A stretch of DNA of 64,000 bases from Alcaligenes endophyticus (GTDB taxonomy: Bacteria > Pseudomonadota > Gammaproteobacteria > Burkholderiales > Burkholderiaceae_B), in NCBI RefSeq assembly GCF_026344035.1, contig NZ_JAPKND010000001.1, forward strand, positions 372,001 through 436,000, in the 5' to 3' direction. How positions within the stretch are numbered: the first letter of the stretch is position 1; every line of letters starts with the position of its first letter. Shown here piece after piece: positions 42,753-52,879 of the stretch. The notes under the pieces are model-generated. The model ran no database searches and was not told where the DNA came from. It worked only from the letters and a program-made list of their open reading frames with translations. A program made the translations under genes and the position numbers.

Positions 42753-43433
42753 TTACTGCTCAAGTTGCTTCAACTCTTTCTTAAAGCTCTGGATAGTCAG
42801 TAAATCTTGGCCGCCTTCGTGCCGAGTAATAAACTGCCGCAGCAACTCTATGTACTGTTCTTTGAACTCTGCATTGCTAGGGCTAGCTTTATAGCGCTGA
42901 CGTGCTTGATCTATGGGTCCGATTTCTTCCCGTAGCAAACGCCGTCGGCCGTACTCGGACTCATCACTGAGAATAACGAGGTTTTTTGGGAAAGAGGCGA
43001 TATGCTTCACAATGAAACGTTCCCCCTCAGGAGGGATCAAAATTTGATTACGAAGCGGCCATATGCTGGCAGACATGGTGTCGAAGCCGCTGATGACATC
43101 CTCACCCTGCGCTGTCTGTACAAGCACTTCGTACGCCCATATATATTGCTCATTAAGGCGCGAGCTGGTCTGCCTAGACGACGTAATAACGGCGGAAGCG
43201 GTGCTCCCAAACTGATTTAAAAAGGCTGCATTGAGCATCGGGCCAAAAAACAGAAAAGCCATACCCAATAAGCTAGCAGGCACCACGAAAAGCGGTATAG
43301 AAAAGCGCTTATATTTCTTGGACAAGTAAACGGTCAGCAGAACAACTATCAAGATAAAGCTGAAAAAGCTAACTAATCGGTACTGAATTAAAAAGTACAG
43401 CACAACAGAAACAAAATAGGCCACTGCAGACAC
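42753..43433 (-). CDS. Hypothetical membrane protein, 226 aa
   Basis: I do not recognise it. Three hydrophobic stretches near the N-terminus (VAYFVSVVLYFLIQY; FFSFILIVVLLTVYL; IPLFVVPASLLGMAFLFFGP) are followed by a roughly 150-residue polar domain with YIWAYEVLVQT, SIWPLRNQILIPPEGERF and a charged helical C-terminus. The soluble part resembles small periplasmic or cytosolic beta domains but gives no family call. It lies on the minus strand 162 bp downstream of the co-regulated secreted protein at 43.6 kb and may be part of that envelope system. Confidence 0.65.
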   Translation of the reverse strand: MSAVAYFVSVVLYFLIQYRLVSFFSFILIVVLLTVYLSKKYKRFSIPLFVVPASLLGMAFLFFGPMLNAAFLNQFGSTASAVITSSRQTSSRLNEQYIWAYEVLVQTAQGEDVISGFDTMSASIWPLRNQILIPPEGERFIVKHIASFPKNLVILSDESEYGRRRLLREEIGPIDQARQRYKASPSNAEFKEQYIELLRQFITRHEGGQDLLTIQSFKKELKQLEQ

Positions 43434-43595
43434 TCGATGTAGAGAGACACGTTACGTAGGCAGTATCCCCATCATTTATGACAGATTTATGAATGTCAAA
43501 AACAGTACCACTTTTTAGAATATTGCAACACCTAGACGCAGGGGCACCGAGTATGCCGCACGACTCAATGAAGCACTAGTGTTTCAGTCAATGGC

Positions 43596-44543
43596 TCAAC
43601 GCTTTACCTGCAGCCTTGAAAGCTCTGCAGGTATTTCCGCTATGTCCAGACGCCGCGTCCAAATTTCAGCTACTGTGTCATCCATAACAACGGCCTGTTT
43701 GACGAGTCCGCTCGTTCCCGCCTCTTGGCCCGCCACATTCACTGAAACCACCACCTCAAAATGGGGCTGTTCGGGCAAGTACTGCAAAGGGTCCATGCCG
43801 TCGGCTGTGATGTTTTCCCAAAGCTCCTGCATGGTGAATGCCGCCGTTGCAACGCCATACTCCTTCACGCTAGCGTAGGTGGGCGTTTCGGATACGGGTG
43901 CTGTGAATGCCTGCCAGCCTTGTGCTGGCCCCGTTGGATCCTCAAGTGAGAGACAAGACGCGCCCAAACAGTCAGCCGCTTGCGCTTGTGCATGAAGAAC
44001 TTCGGCTCGGCCAGCGTGCAAGATATCCGCTCTCATCCCCATGACTGGCGCAAAAACAAAGCGCCAAGCCACATGAGGCCCCACACCAAACTCCGTCGCC
44101 CCCACCGCGACACCGTCTGGAACGGTCGCCCGCACAGCATCAAGTCGCGTCGGCCCGACGTTATAGCGTGTAATTTGCACGTAGGCTTGCTGCAGCTCAG
44201 GCACGTCAACTGGTACGTCCATGCTGTACTCAACATGGTAGCGTACATGTGGCAAAGGAGTCTCGTTAGCATCGACAACAAGAATAGACTTGGTCAAGGG
44301 ATCCACCTCTGCGTCCGGTAATCGGAGCGACACAGACTCTTGGGCTCCAGGGAAATTTTTCTTTGAATAGTAATGCTCACCAGTCAACGATTCAGGGGCA
44401 ACGGGCTGAAACTTTGGCGCTCGACTAAAAGCCAGTGCGTTGGTCTCCAGCTTAACAAGGGCCTGTTGATGGATGTTGTTGGAGAGTGCTTGACCGCCTA
44501 GCAGCGATAAAGCTGCTGCACCCGCAATAACTCGAGCTTTCAT
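43596..44543 (-). CDS. Hypothetical secreted protein, 315 aa
   Basis: Unrecognised. A Sec signal peptide (MKARVIAGAAALSLLGGQALS-N) leads into a beta-rich mature chain with VDANETPLPHVRYHVEYSMDV, QITRYNVGPTRLDAVR and a single CLGASC pair that could form a disulfide. It is divergent from the transglutaminase-fold gene and shares the operator CCGTCT-N4-AGACGG with it and with the DUF3617/vWA genes, so it belongs to the same regulon. Function unknown. Confidence 0.75.
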   Translation of the reverse strand: MKARVIAGAAALSLLGGQALSNNIHQQALVKLETNALAFSRAPKFQPVAPESLTGEHYYSKKNFPGAQESVSLRLPDAEVDPLTKSILVVDANETPLPHVRYHVEYSMDVPVDVPELQQAYVQITRYNVGPTRLDAVRATVPDGVAVGATEFGVGPHVAWRFVFAPVMGMRADILHAGRAEVLHAQAQAADCLGASCLSLEDPTGPAQGWQAFTAPVSETPTYASVKEYGVATAAFTMQELWENITADGMDPLQYLPEQPHFEVVVSVNVAGQEAGTSGLVKQAVVMDDTVAEIWTRRLDIAEIPAELSRLQVKR

Positions 44544-44665
44544 CGTTGTATTTCCTTACGCTGATATGAGTCTGCAAAATATTGTCTTGAGTGTCCAAGG
44601 CCCTTGCCGTTCCAAAGATTCTTTGGTTCATGTCAGATCCTCGGCTTACCTAGACCTATTGGTTG

Positions 44666-44709
44666 ATAGTACGTGAACTGAGACGGGAAATAACCGTCTG
44701 AACAGACGG
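44666..44709 (-). promoter_or_regulatory. Promoter of the 315-aa secreted protein with 16-bp operator
   Basis: The perfect palindrome CCGTCT-GAAC-AGACGG is at 44694-44709. Read on the minus strand, exactly 22 bp separate it from TACTAT (44671-44666), a 4/6 match to the -10 consensus. No good -35 box is present, so the operator appears to replace it, as with class II activators. Confidence 0.6.
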
Positions 44710-44733
44710 GATGGTCCAATGATGTGCAGGTGC

Positions 44734-44777
44734 CCGTTCATCTAGACGGTGTGATGCACCCCAATGAGAAATATAAT
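44734..44777 (+). promoter_or_regulatory. Promoter of the transglutaminase-fold gene with degenerate operator
   Basis: CCGTTC-ATCT-AGACGG at 44734-44749 is a degenerate copy of the 44694 operator, spaced exactly 40 bp from it. After 22 bp comes a perfect -10 box TATAAT at 44772-44777. The -35 region is poor. Start of the gene is 64 bp downstream. Confidence 0.6.
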
Positions 44778-44840
44778 AAGCGGTTCTATAGGCCGGAAAA
44801 TGCTAGGGTTTTTCGTTCTGTCCAGAAAGGGCTCTTATAA

Positions 44841-47264
44841 ATGTCGATGATCACACGTATGACCTTGGCGATGATGGCATTGTGCTTAGGGATTGGTCTA
44901 GTGCCACCTGTAGGCAACTATGCTGCAAATGCGCAAGGACTCAACCAAAAGTTAAACGACCAGGCGCCCGCAGAACAGCGCCTGACCCAGGCCCTAGCTG
45001 CCGTTGCCGACATTCGTCAAGCCCTAGATAAAACACAGTTCGATATTGAAGCCTTAATAGAATCGCTGGATTACGATCCGGAAGCAATTATTGACTTCGT
45101 GCGCGATGAAATACACTTCCAACCCTACGAAGGCTTGTTGCGTGGTGCCCAAGGCACCTTGATGGGCCGTGCGGGCAATACGCTTGATCAATCGCTTTTG
45201 CTTGCCCTACTACTTAAAGAAGCAGGCCTTGAGGCGCGTCTGGCTCGTGGCACGCTTGATCACGAACAAGCTTCCATGCTTGTCCGCTCGCTGCGCGGCC
45301 AAACAGTATACGGCGCCGAAAACAGCTTGTCTGATCTCGAGCCTTCACTGCAAAAGCTCGTGCGCGCTGCCGGCTTGCAAGGCCCGCAGGCACAAAGCGT
45401 CATGCAAGCACTCCAGCCCACCCCTAAGGCGCAAGAACTCCCTATATGGACAAGCGCTGTGGCTGGCCGCGACTATCTCATGGCGCAGCTTGGCAATAAA
45501 GCCGGTGCTGCTCTGGCACGGCATGACGCCGAAGCAGAGTTGGCGCGGCAATCTACTGACTACTTCTGGGTGGAGTTTAAAGATGGGGCAGCCGCCCCGT
45601 GGCAGCGAGTGCATGTGGTCGCTTCTGGCGACGTTTTTAATGCAGAGACCTTGCCAGCCACAGAATACTTCTCTGACCACATTCCCGAGTCCATGCAGCA
45701 TCGCCTGCGGCTTAGGGTTCGACTCGAGCGGCTAGTTAGCGGCAAGCCCGAAACCATTGACTTGATGGACCCGTGGGAACGACCCGTGGCCAATTTGACC
45801 GGAAAACGTCTGACTTTTGCCAACAGGCCCAACGGCTTTCGCTCATTGCAGGATCTGAATGACTTAAGCATGATTGAAGCCAGTACAACTTTCCTTTTGC
45901 CCACGCTAAATGATGCGCCTGCGCCGGGCGCACTGGTGTTCGACCTCCGAGGCAGAACTATTCCATTGAGTACGCTCGCAATGGATGGCATGGGGGCAGC
46001 AGAGTTGTTCCGCACTGTCGGCGACCAAACCTTGGCCGCTGCCGATGCGCTGGCGGGGTTAAGCTTTGGCAAAACCAAGAATGATGAAGTAACGCTGACA
46101 GCGCTCAGTTTGCGACGCGTTTGGCTGGAATACACCAGCATTCATCCAAATGGAACCGAGCGTGTCGATGAGCGCACACTTTGGCTAATGCCCGAAACGG
46201 TGTCGCCTGCCCCGAACACGGTGCTGTGGGAACTAGCGACCCCGCATGGTATCGGTGTGGCGACGTCTGAATATCCCGCTAGCTATCTCCTGGATATGGA
46301 GTTATCTCGGATGCAATCCTTTGAGCCTATTCTGCGCTGGGCGCTGCAATCCAAAAATGGCACGGTCGATGACTCGCCAGCCAATCGACCCGCTACCCCA
46401 CCTGAGTGGTCAGGCTTCCCTGAACTGGCATACCTGAGTCAGTTTGATGCGGGAGTTCATTCTGATCAGAACCTGTACTTAGCGTATCGTGCCGAGCCCT
46501 CCATCGTCGTAACACGCCATGGGCTGCGTACCACTCCAAACGGTCCAGTCAGCTTTGCGGACGTAGATATTCTGCACAATCGCCGTACGGTGCTATATGT
46601 TGGTGCATCCCGGGTGCAGTTCGATCCGACCGAGGCGATACGATTAGGCGTGTGGGATACCATCGTCGAACAAGTAGAGTTGCAGGCACGTGAGTCTTTT
46701 TGGCACTCCAGCCCGTCTACCAAGTTTATCTCCGCTAATCGCATGTATCAAACGGAAGGGACAAAAACACCCCTTCTACTGAAAACACCGACAGATGCTA
46801 CGACCTTACTCACTACCGCCGTAGACGAGCCAACCCGTATTGCGTTGGAGCAGGACTTAAGTAGAGGGTACGTCGTGCTGGCTGAGGCCCCTGCTGCCGA
46901 TGTTCCCATGGTTTGGTGGCGCATTCAACCGCAAACGGGTGAAACCTTGGGTAGAGCTCTTGATGGGCGTGGTCAAGCACTGTCAGAGTACCAGCATGCT
47001 CTCACTGTTTCGGCTTTCAGTACCTCAGCGATTGCTGGCACGGCCCTTTGCTATGGCTCCGATAACTCGTGCAGCTTCGCAGAGTGTCTTGGAACCGCGA
47101 TGGTTGTTTCTGGCATCGTTACCGGTGCCGGTGCCGCGGGGGCCGCGTTAGGTCCAACAATATGGGGGGCTCTTTTTTCGGGTGTTGGTGTAGTCGGGAC
47201 GCTAGCCACACATCCTGCCACCAGTAACCTTCCCGTTTCTCTTCCAAGTTGCTTCCGTAGTTAA
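44841..47264 (+). CDS. Secreted transglutaminase-fold protein without catalytic Cys, 807 aa
   Basis: A Sec signal peptide (to about residue 31) precedes a helical stretch and a transglutaminase-like core: AIIDFVRDEIHFQPYEGLLRGA then AGNTLDQSLLLALLLKEAGLEARLARG. The usual catalytic Cys position (GxC) reads GNT, so it is probably a non-enzymatic or differently acting member. Residues 200-730 are beta-rich and unassigned. The last 75 residues are distinct: Cys-containing (CYGSDNSCSFAEC) then a long Gly/Ala hydrophobic stretch (VVSGIVTGAGAAGAALG...) ending PSCFRS. Co-regulated with its divergent neighbour. AAGGGC precedes the ATG. Confidence 0.72.
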   Translation: MSMITRMTLAMMALCLGIGLVPPVGNYAANAQGLNQKLNDQAPAEQRLTQALAAVADIRQALDKTQFDIEALIESLDYDPEAIIDFVRDEIHFQPYEGLLRGAQGTLMGRAGNTLDQSLLLALLLKEAGLEARLARGTLDHEQASMLVRSLRGQTVYGAENSLSDLEPSLQKLVRAAGLQGPQAQSVMQALQPTPKAQELPIWTSAVAGRDYLMAQLGNKAGAALARHDAEAELARQSTDYFWVEFKDGAAAPWQRVHVVASGDVFNAETLPATEYFSDHIPESMQHRLRLRVRLERLVSGKPETIDLMDPWERPVANLTGKRLTFANRPNGFRSLQDLNDLSMIEASTTFLLPTLNDAPAPGALVFDLRGRTIPLSTLAMDGMGAAELFRTVGDQTLAAADALAGLSFGKTKNDEVTLTALSLRRVWLEYTSIHPNGTERVDERTLWLMPETVSPAPNTVLWELATPHGIGVATSEYPASYLLDMELSRMQSFEPILRWALQSKNGTVDDSPANRPATPPEWSGFPELAYLSQFDAGVHSDQNLYLAYRAEPSIVVTRHGLRTTPNGPVSFADVDILHNRRTVLYVGASRVQFDPTEAIRLGVWDTIVEQVELQARESFWHSSPSTKFISANRMYQTEGTKTPLLLKTPTDATTLLTTAVDEPTRIALEQDLSRGYVVLAEAPAADVPMVWWRIQPQTGETLGRALDGRGQALSEYQHALTVSAFSTSAIAGTALCYGSDNSCSFAECLGTAMVVSGIVTGAGAAGAALGPTIWGALFSGVGVVGTLATHPATSNLPVSLPSCFRS

Positions 47265-47335
47265 GGCTGGGCATGTGTACCACCATGCCTTAACTCGGCC
47301 CGGCTATACTCAATCGCGCGGACCTGTAGCGGTCG

Positions 47336-47364
47336 GCGGGCTGTGCCCCACCGGCCCTGCCCGC
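47336..47364 (+). terminator. Possible terminator between convergent genes
   Basis: GCGGGC / GCCCGC (6-bp stem, 17-nt loop) is followed by TTTACT on the + strand. It lies 70 bp after the transglutaminase-fold gene and just before the convergent vWA gene end. Weak evidence. Confidence 0.35.
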
Positions 47365-47369
47365 TTTAC

Positions 47370-50300
47370 TCAATGGACTTCAGCAACAGTGGCCTCTTCC
47401 GGTTTCACCTGCACAGCGTCTAACACCACTTCAGGCGTAAGCCCTACTCTGACTTGATAGTTCCCCGGAGGTAAGGCAACCGGATCACCGCCCATATTGC
47501 CATGCGCAATCGCCGTGCCGCTTGCGTCAATGACCGTGTAGGCAACCTGTAATGCCTTCGCAACGGCAAGATCAAAACTCTGTTTATCTGTAGCACTGAA
47601 ATACTCACCACCACCCAAACGCGCCCATTTACCGAAAGTCTGCTCCAAATCAGGGTCATCGAGAGCAAAACCAATGATGTTCAACCTCACATCAAACCCC
47701 TCGCTAATTAACTCACGAATTACCGCCTCGGGGTCACCTTCACAGGTTTCCTCACCGTCGGTGACCAATACGATGGTGCGCGGCCCTTTTGCCTGAGCCA
47801 GATCCTGCCGAACCAACGCCAAGGAGTCGGCGATGGGCGTTCGAGCGAGGTTTCGGGCCTGAATTGAGCTGATGATTTGGCGCGCGGCGCCAATATCGAG
47901 CGGTTTCAATGGCAACTCAAGGTCGCTGCGGCAACTGCCCGCCTCTTTGTGTCCGAATACTCTTAATGACACAGGTGTACCAGGTGGGATTTTCTGCGAT
48001 ACCGCCTGCAATAGACCGCGCTTGGCGATTTCGATACGACGCTCGCCCCCCAGGCGCTGCAACATGGACCCCGAAGCATCCAAAATAATAGCCGTCGCCG
48101 GACCGGGACGGGCAGTCTGCTTGGGACTCTTAGGCACTGACGCAGCAACCACGCTTAAGGTGCCGTGCGCTGGTGGCTCCACGAACGTCGCATCAACCTG
48201 CAGGCGATAGCTCGCAGGTTGGCGCAACAACACCGAGGTTCTCTCAAATGCATGAGCCATGTCATTAATATCGTGGACTTTACTGTAGTACCCCCCGTTG
48301 ACCAATGACCAGTTCAGCATCAGTTGCTTTTCAAGCTTCGAATTCCCATGGATGCTTCTTTGTGCAGCGCCCAGCCCTAAAGCAATAACTTGCGGTTGCC
48401 CTTGCTCTAATGCTGGCCACAAAGTCGGGTCAGTAGGCGTTTCGGCGTCCGTAATCAAGATCACGGCTCGACTTCCGCTACGTTTAGCCAACGCCTGGCT
48501 CGCCGTGTGAAGCGTACTTTCGGCGCTGCTGGAATCCGTATCAGTGTGCTCATTGAGCGCCTGCAGCATCAAATAGGGATCGCTGTTCCACTGCTGTAAC
48601 TGTAATGCTCCGCCGAAAGGCAATAGGTTGGCCATATCGCGTCCAGGTACTAAACCGCGAGCATATTCACTCATTGCATTGCGGATTTGCTCGCGGTAGG
48701 CCCTGACACTACCACTTGTGTCCCAGGCAAAAATAACGTTACGGGGTGGCTCAAAAACTTTGACTAATAACTCTGAGCCCGGTTCTGCCGATACTATCCA
48801 GTGTCGCTGGTTACCCTGCGCTTGTTCTGCCACCAGGGCCACCGGCTCCCCGTCGGGTGTTTCCACTGACAAGGCCGCCTTAAGGTAATGAGGATCAGAA
48901 AGATGAAGATCAAGCTGGTTATTGCCCTCAGGGACACGCACTCGATACCAATGCTCTTGGACAGCGAGTTGCACTCTTGCTTCAACCGGATGCCCTAGCT
49001 CTAGTGTTTTGGGTGTCTCACGCCTGCCATACGATGGGCTTGAGGCTATGTCGGTAGTAATGGGGTCGGGATAGAGCGACTCATAAATTGCTTCCGGCCC
49101 TCCACCCCATACGCCCAGAGTAGTAAGGTGTTGCTCGTTGGTTTGTGCTTCATAGACCTGCACGGATTTCGGCGCAGCAACGCGTCGGCGGGTATCGGCG
49201 ACCGGCAGCAACTCAAAGCGAATAAACCGTGCCCATACCGGTTCGGGCAGTTGCAATTCGACGTCTTGATCCACATTGGGCTGAATCCGCCCAACGGACG
49301 TCCACGGTCCGACTGGGCCTTGCAAACTGATCTGTACGTCGATATCGTCGAATGACTCTCTTTTATCTTCACGAGCCTTTTCCCACACGATACGATCGAC
49401 TCGAGCGGCACGGTTGTCTCGAAAGCCAAGGACCCAATATGCTTGCTGCTTGGGGCTGACATCAACAACTCCCCCTCCGGAATGCGTTTTGACTTCTGGG
49501 TCGATCCAAGATGGATTGCGTCCTGCGGTGGGTTGAGCATGTACGACGTGCCCCCCATGGCGCGGTGCGGCTAGGTTGAAGGGCTGCTCGTCCACTGTTG
49601 TGCCGGGCTTGGCGATAACTTGCCATTCACCAATCGCCGTGTTGCCCCCCCAGTCGCCATTGTAATTTTGATGAACAATGAGCCGAGCGTACCGCGCGGG
49701 ACGCTGCGTCTCCATCACGAAGTATTGAGTGTGCCTTATCGGCTCAAGTATTCCTCGTAACACGGTCTCGAAGCGATTGCCATCATCAGATAGCTCCACG
49801 CTGAAATGTTGCGGCGCTCTATGCATGACCACATGACTGTGCGCATTCAGGCCGAAGCCAGCAATGGCTTGTGTTCCGTCTCCGGCTAACTGAACCGTAA
49901 CACTAGCCGTATAGGGCAAAGACTGCTGACGCCACTCGAAATCGTGGGCTGTTCCGTGCATGCCGTCAATCAGGCTGTCTACATTACGGTAAAGTTTGCT
50001 TTGCTCTCCGGCAAGAACCTTGCCCCCTAGCGAAGCAGCCGCCAAGTTCAGACCACCTCGCACGGCCAAGGGCACGCTCCAGTGCGCCTCAGGCCCAACA
50101 TGTGCCGCGTCGGACATTACGTCGATTGCGATCTCTGCAGCGATGAACGCACCGGACGCATGCGCAGCACGGGCACTGACTTGTGTCGGTATAGCACGTA
50201 GATCGGCCGGCGCGCGTATGTTGAGCGCAATCTCCCGGCTTTCGCCTTTCGGCAGCTCAACCATGCTCTCTTCAGGGGTCACTTGCCAGTTAAGGTCGCT

Positions 50301-52844
50301 AGCGACGACATCTACGTTCAAGGTGACGTCTTGGGAGCCTGCGTTCTGTAGCCGGATCGTGCCTGCAACGTGTTGCCCTAACTGTGCGTAGGCGGCAAAC
50401 TGGTTCACAGGTAAATGCAAGGACATCGACACCTCATCCAGTTCAACTAAGGGCGGTTGACTCAGCCCGCCTCCATCAGGCCGCGCCTGAATCTGATAGT
50501 CTGCATTTGTCTTCACGACCAAATAGCCCTGTTCGCCCGCAGGGACACTGAAGCGATAGGGCTGCTCGGACGACTCTCGCTTTAAGCGATGCTCTTTATC
50601 GTCTTGTTCAATATGTATGGCCAGTTGGGCTGGAGACGTCGTTTCAAAATGCCAGTCCGTCGCTTGATCTTGAACCGGCAGGCGATACCAATCGATATCT
50701 CCCCGCAACGTCGGGTCAGCACGCCCATTGATATATCCGTCGATCGGCAAAGAGTTGCTAAATGCGGCATTATGATTGGGCTCACAGTCCACATCACAAC
50801 TATATCGGGGCAGGCGCTGCAAACTTAGCTGATATTGGTCTTCTGTAGGCTGGTTAGTGAACAAGGTCAGGACATAACTACCTGGGGGATATACTCCCTG
50901 CAAACTAACTTCTTCTTTACCGCCCAGATCCAGTTCTTTCAAGACACTGTTTTCCCACGCCAACACGGCACGCATTTTTACGTCCGCATCCAGCGGCGCC
51001 TTAAGCGTCAAACGTATATGCTCGTAGTTAGCAAGCTGAAAGTAATACATGTCCTTGTCTTTGGCATCATGAAAGCCCCCCGTACGTGTCTGGCCGGTTC
51101 TGAGCCCCAGCATGTTTTGCTCGCTATCATTGGGTTCGCTTTCCGCATTCGGATCGGGCATGCCTTGAGCACGAGTCAATAGTACGTAGTCGCCCTTATC
51201 GCTGCCACGAACAGAAATGTAATGTGTCCCAGGGACGAGATACAAACGATCCAGCATGAGACGTTTAGCGTGACTATTAGCGTGCGTGGTCTGCAAGCGA
51301 CGACCGCGGCCGTCGTAATACGACATTTCCTTAATCGTGTCGCCATTGACCTGGAAGCGCCACATCTGAGGGGTTCCCTCGACATCCACGCGATAGAAGT
51401 CGTGATCGTTGCTGGCGTCAAACTCACCGCGCAGGCGCTTACCAAGCTTGATAGTCGTGGCCCAATTCAAATCATCGTTGGGCTCTGCCTCTACGTTGTG
51501 GTCATGTTTGCCATCGCCTTGCAAGCTTAGGCGATACTGCATACCCGTTTTGCCACGCAAGAGCTTGACACCATAGCGTCCAGCTTCCAATGCGATGCCC
51601 TCCATGAGCCAGTCACCATTAGGCTCGCGACACTGGATATTGGCGCCTGCGTCATCAAGCAGACAGACGGTATAAGGTTCTGCAATATTGGTGTCCAAGC
51701 GTAAGGCTAAGCGCTGATCTGCCTGCTCCTCAGATAACTCGAAGCGATAAACATCTTCGTCACGATCCACCTGGAAGCGCCCGCTTACTCCCTCGAACAG
51801 ATCCACTTTGTTGGCTGAACTCCATTTATCGTTGGGCTCGGCTTCTTCCCCTTTTACCTTCAGACCGGCTGCTGTTACAGCAATAAGCTGCAAGACGTCT
51901 AGCTCACCTTCGAGCCGTAAAAGATACTCGCCTTCAGGGAGACTCAAATCAGCAAGCTCAGCCTGACCCAAGGCATTTACGCTGACAAAAGCCAGTTGCT
52001 TCCCAGCAGCGTCTTCCAGACTAGCCTTAAGAACTTGCCCAAGGGGGGTGCCGATAGAAATGTTCCATCGTTGCTGCGCATCTGCTTCGTTAAGTTTGAA
52101 ACGATACCAACTGATTTTCGCGGGTGCCAGCCAGGCCTCGGGGCTGTTAAGTCGAACACTCAAGGGGGCTTCGCGTGTGGGATCGGTCGAGCCAGCACGA
52201 TTTAAGCGTAAAGCTCTTGCCTGAGTAATGTTCAACCGATAGCCGTTGGCGTGCAGCGGCTGCTCCTCAAGTAAGTTTGGTGCGTGGGCCGACTCATTTT
52301 CATCGGGTGACAGGCCACTTACAGGGTTAGGCTGTACCTCTTCTGGCTTTCCCACAAAGGCTTCACCCATTGTGGCAAAGGCACCGGAGACCAACGGCGG
52401 GCGCGTACCATCGCCACCAGCACGAGCAAATCCCAGCACATACTCGCCGGGCTCAAACAATAAGCCAGACTGGGTAATAGGTCGCGAACCGTCACGCGAC
52501 CCGAGCATAAAGAGTTTTTTGGTGCCTGTGAGGGTTTGGCCGTCTTCAGCATACTGCAATTGCAATACATCAACCATTGTCAACGCGCCAGGAATGCCTT
52601 GAAGCGTGAATGTCCAAGGCAGCAAGCTTTGTTCCTCTTCGACCGTCCACAAGAATCCGTCTTGGTCCCCCGATGGCATAAGCCCCATAATCTTGACATC
52701 ACCTGAAATCGGCTGGAATGTGTCGGGGGTGTCGTTAGGCTCGACATCGTGAACGATAGGCTGAGCAACACCTAATAAGTGCGTACCTGCAAGGAAGATC
52801 GAAGCCAGACCCACTCGGCAGTAGTTTCGAAGCCAGTTCTTCAT
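47370..52844 (-). CDS. Giant secreted PPC/discoidin/von Willebrand A protein, 1824 aa
   Basis: A signal peptide (MKNWLRNYCRVGLASIFLAGTHLLGVA) is followed by at least five pre-peptidase-C-like repeats, each opening with EPND or EPNH (near 52735, 51840, 51480, 51130 and 50780). A discoidin-like region follows around 49.2-49.8 kb (ARFIRFELLPV). Two vWA domains close the protein: the first with DTSGS (near 48715) and LITDAET, the second with DASGS (near 48075), ARTPIADSL and LVTDGEE, i.e. complete metal-ion (MIDAS) sites. It is probably an exported adhesion or assembly protein. ATG 52844 has AAGGTG six bases upstream; an alternative ATG at 52880 overlaps the DUF3617 stop (TAATG). Confidence 0.85.
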   Translation of the reverse strand: MKNWLRNYCRVGLASIFLAGTHLLGVAQPIVHDVEPNDTPDTFQPISGDVKIMGLMPSGDQDGFLWTVEEEQSLLPWTFTLQGIPGALTMVDVLQLQYAEDGQTLTGTKKLFMLGSRDGSRPITQSGLLFEPGEYVLGFARAGGDGTRPPLVSGAFATMGEAFVGKPEEVQPNPVSGLSPDENESAHAPNLLEEQPLHANGYRLNITQARALRLNRAGSTDPTREAPLSVRLNSPEAWLAPAKISWYRFKLNEADAQQRWNISIGTPLGQVLKASLEDAAGKQLAFVSVNALGQAELADLSLPEGEYLLRLEGELDVLQLIAVTAAGLKVKGEEAEPNDKWSSANKVDLFEGVSGRFQVDRDEDVYRFELSEEQADQRLALRLDTNIAEPYTVCLLDDAGANIQCREPNGDWLMEGIALEAGRYGVKLLRGKTGMQYRLSLQGDGKHDHNVEAEPNDDLNWATTIKLGKRLRGEFDASNDHDFYRVDVEGTPQMWRFQVNGDTIKEMSYYDGRGRRLQTTHANSHAKRLMLDRLYLVPGTHYISVRGSDKGDYVLLTRAQGMPDPNAESEPNDSEQNMLGLRTGQTRTGGFHDAKDKDMYYFQLANYEHIRLTLKAPLDADVKMRAVLAWENSVLKELDLGGKEEVSLQGVYPPGSYVLTLFTNQPTEDQYQLSLQRLPRYSCDVDCEPNHNAAFSNSLPIDGYINGRADPTLRGDIDWYRLPVQDQATDWHFETTSPAQLAIHIEQDDKEHRLKRESSEQPYRFSVPAGEQGYLVVKTNADYQIQARPDGGGLSQPPLVELDEVSMSLHLPVNQFAAYAQLGQHVAGTIRLQNAGSQDVTLNVDVVASDLNWQVTPEESMVELPKGESREIALNIRAPADLRAIPTQVSARAAHASGAFIAAEIAIDVMSDAAHVGPEAHWSVPLAVRGGLNLAAASLGGKVLAGEQSKLYRNVDSLIDGMHGTAHDFEWRQQSLPYTASVTVQLAGDGTQAIAGFGLNAHSHVVMHRAPQHFSVELSDDGNRFETVLRGILEPIRHTQYFVMETQRPARYARLIVHQNYNGDWGGNTAIGEWQVIAKPGTTVDEQPFNLAAPRHGGHVVHAQPTAGRNPSWIDPEVKTHSGGGVVDVSPKQQAYWVLGFRDNRAARVDRIVWEKAREDKRESFDDIDVQISLQGPVGPWTSVGRIQPNVDQDVELQLPEPVWARFIRFELLPVADTRRRVAAPKSVQVYEAQTNEQHLTTLGVWGGGPEAIYESLYPDPITTDIASSPSYGRRETPKTLELGHPVEARVQLAVQEHWYRVRVPEGNNQLDLHLSDPHYLKAALSVETPDGEPVALVAEQAQGNQRHWIVSAEPGSELLVKVFEPPRNVIFAWDTSGSVRAYREQIRNAMSEYARGLVPGRDMANLLPFGGALQLQQWNSDPYLMLQALNEHTDTDSSSAESTLHTASQALAKRSGSRAVILITDAETPTDPTLWPALEQGQPQVIALGLGAAQRSIHGNSKLEKQLMLNWSLVNGGYYSKVHDINDMAHAFERTSVLLRQPASYRLQVDATFVEPPAHGTLSVVAASVPKSPKQTARPGPATAIILDASGSMLQRLGGERRIEIAKRGLLQAVSQKIPPGTPVSLRVFGHKEAGSCRSDLELPLKPLDIGAARQIISSIQARNLARTPIADSLALVRQDLAQAKGPRTIVLVTDGEETCEGDPEAVIRELISEGFDVRLNIIGFALDDPDLEQTFGKWARLGGGEYFSATDKQSFDLAVAKALQVAYTVIDASGTAIAHGNMGGDPVALPPGNYQVRVGLTPEVVLDAVQVKPEEATVAEVH

Positions 52845-52879
52845 CACTTTCACCTTGCCTGCACGGCGGCTACCCCACA

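Noticed and set aside
45560-46141. 193-codon minus-strand frame inside the transglutaminase-fold gene
   Set aside because: It is antisense to a long gene with a signal peptide and recognisable fold; translation is Ser/Arg-rich shadow sequence.
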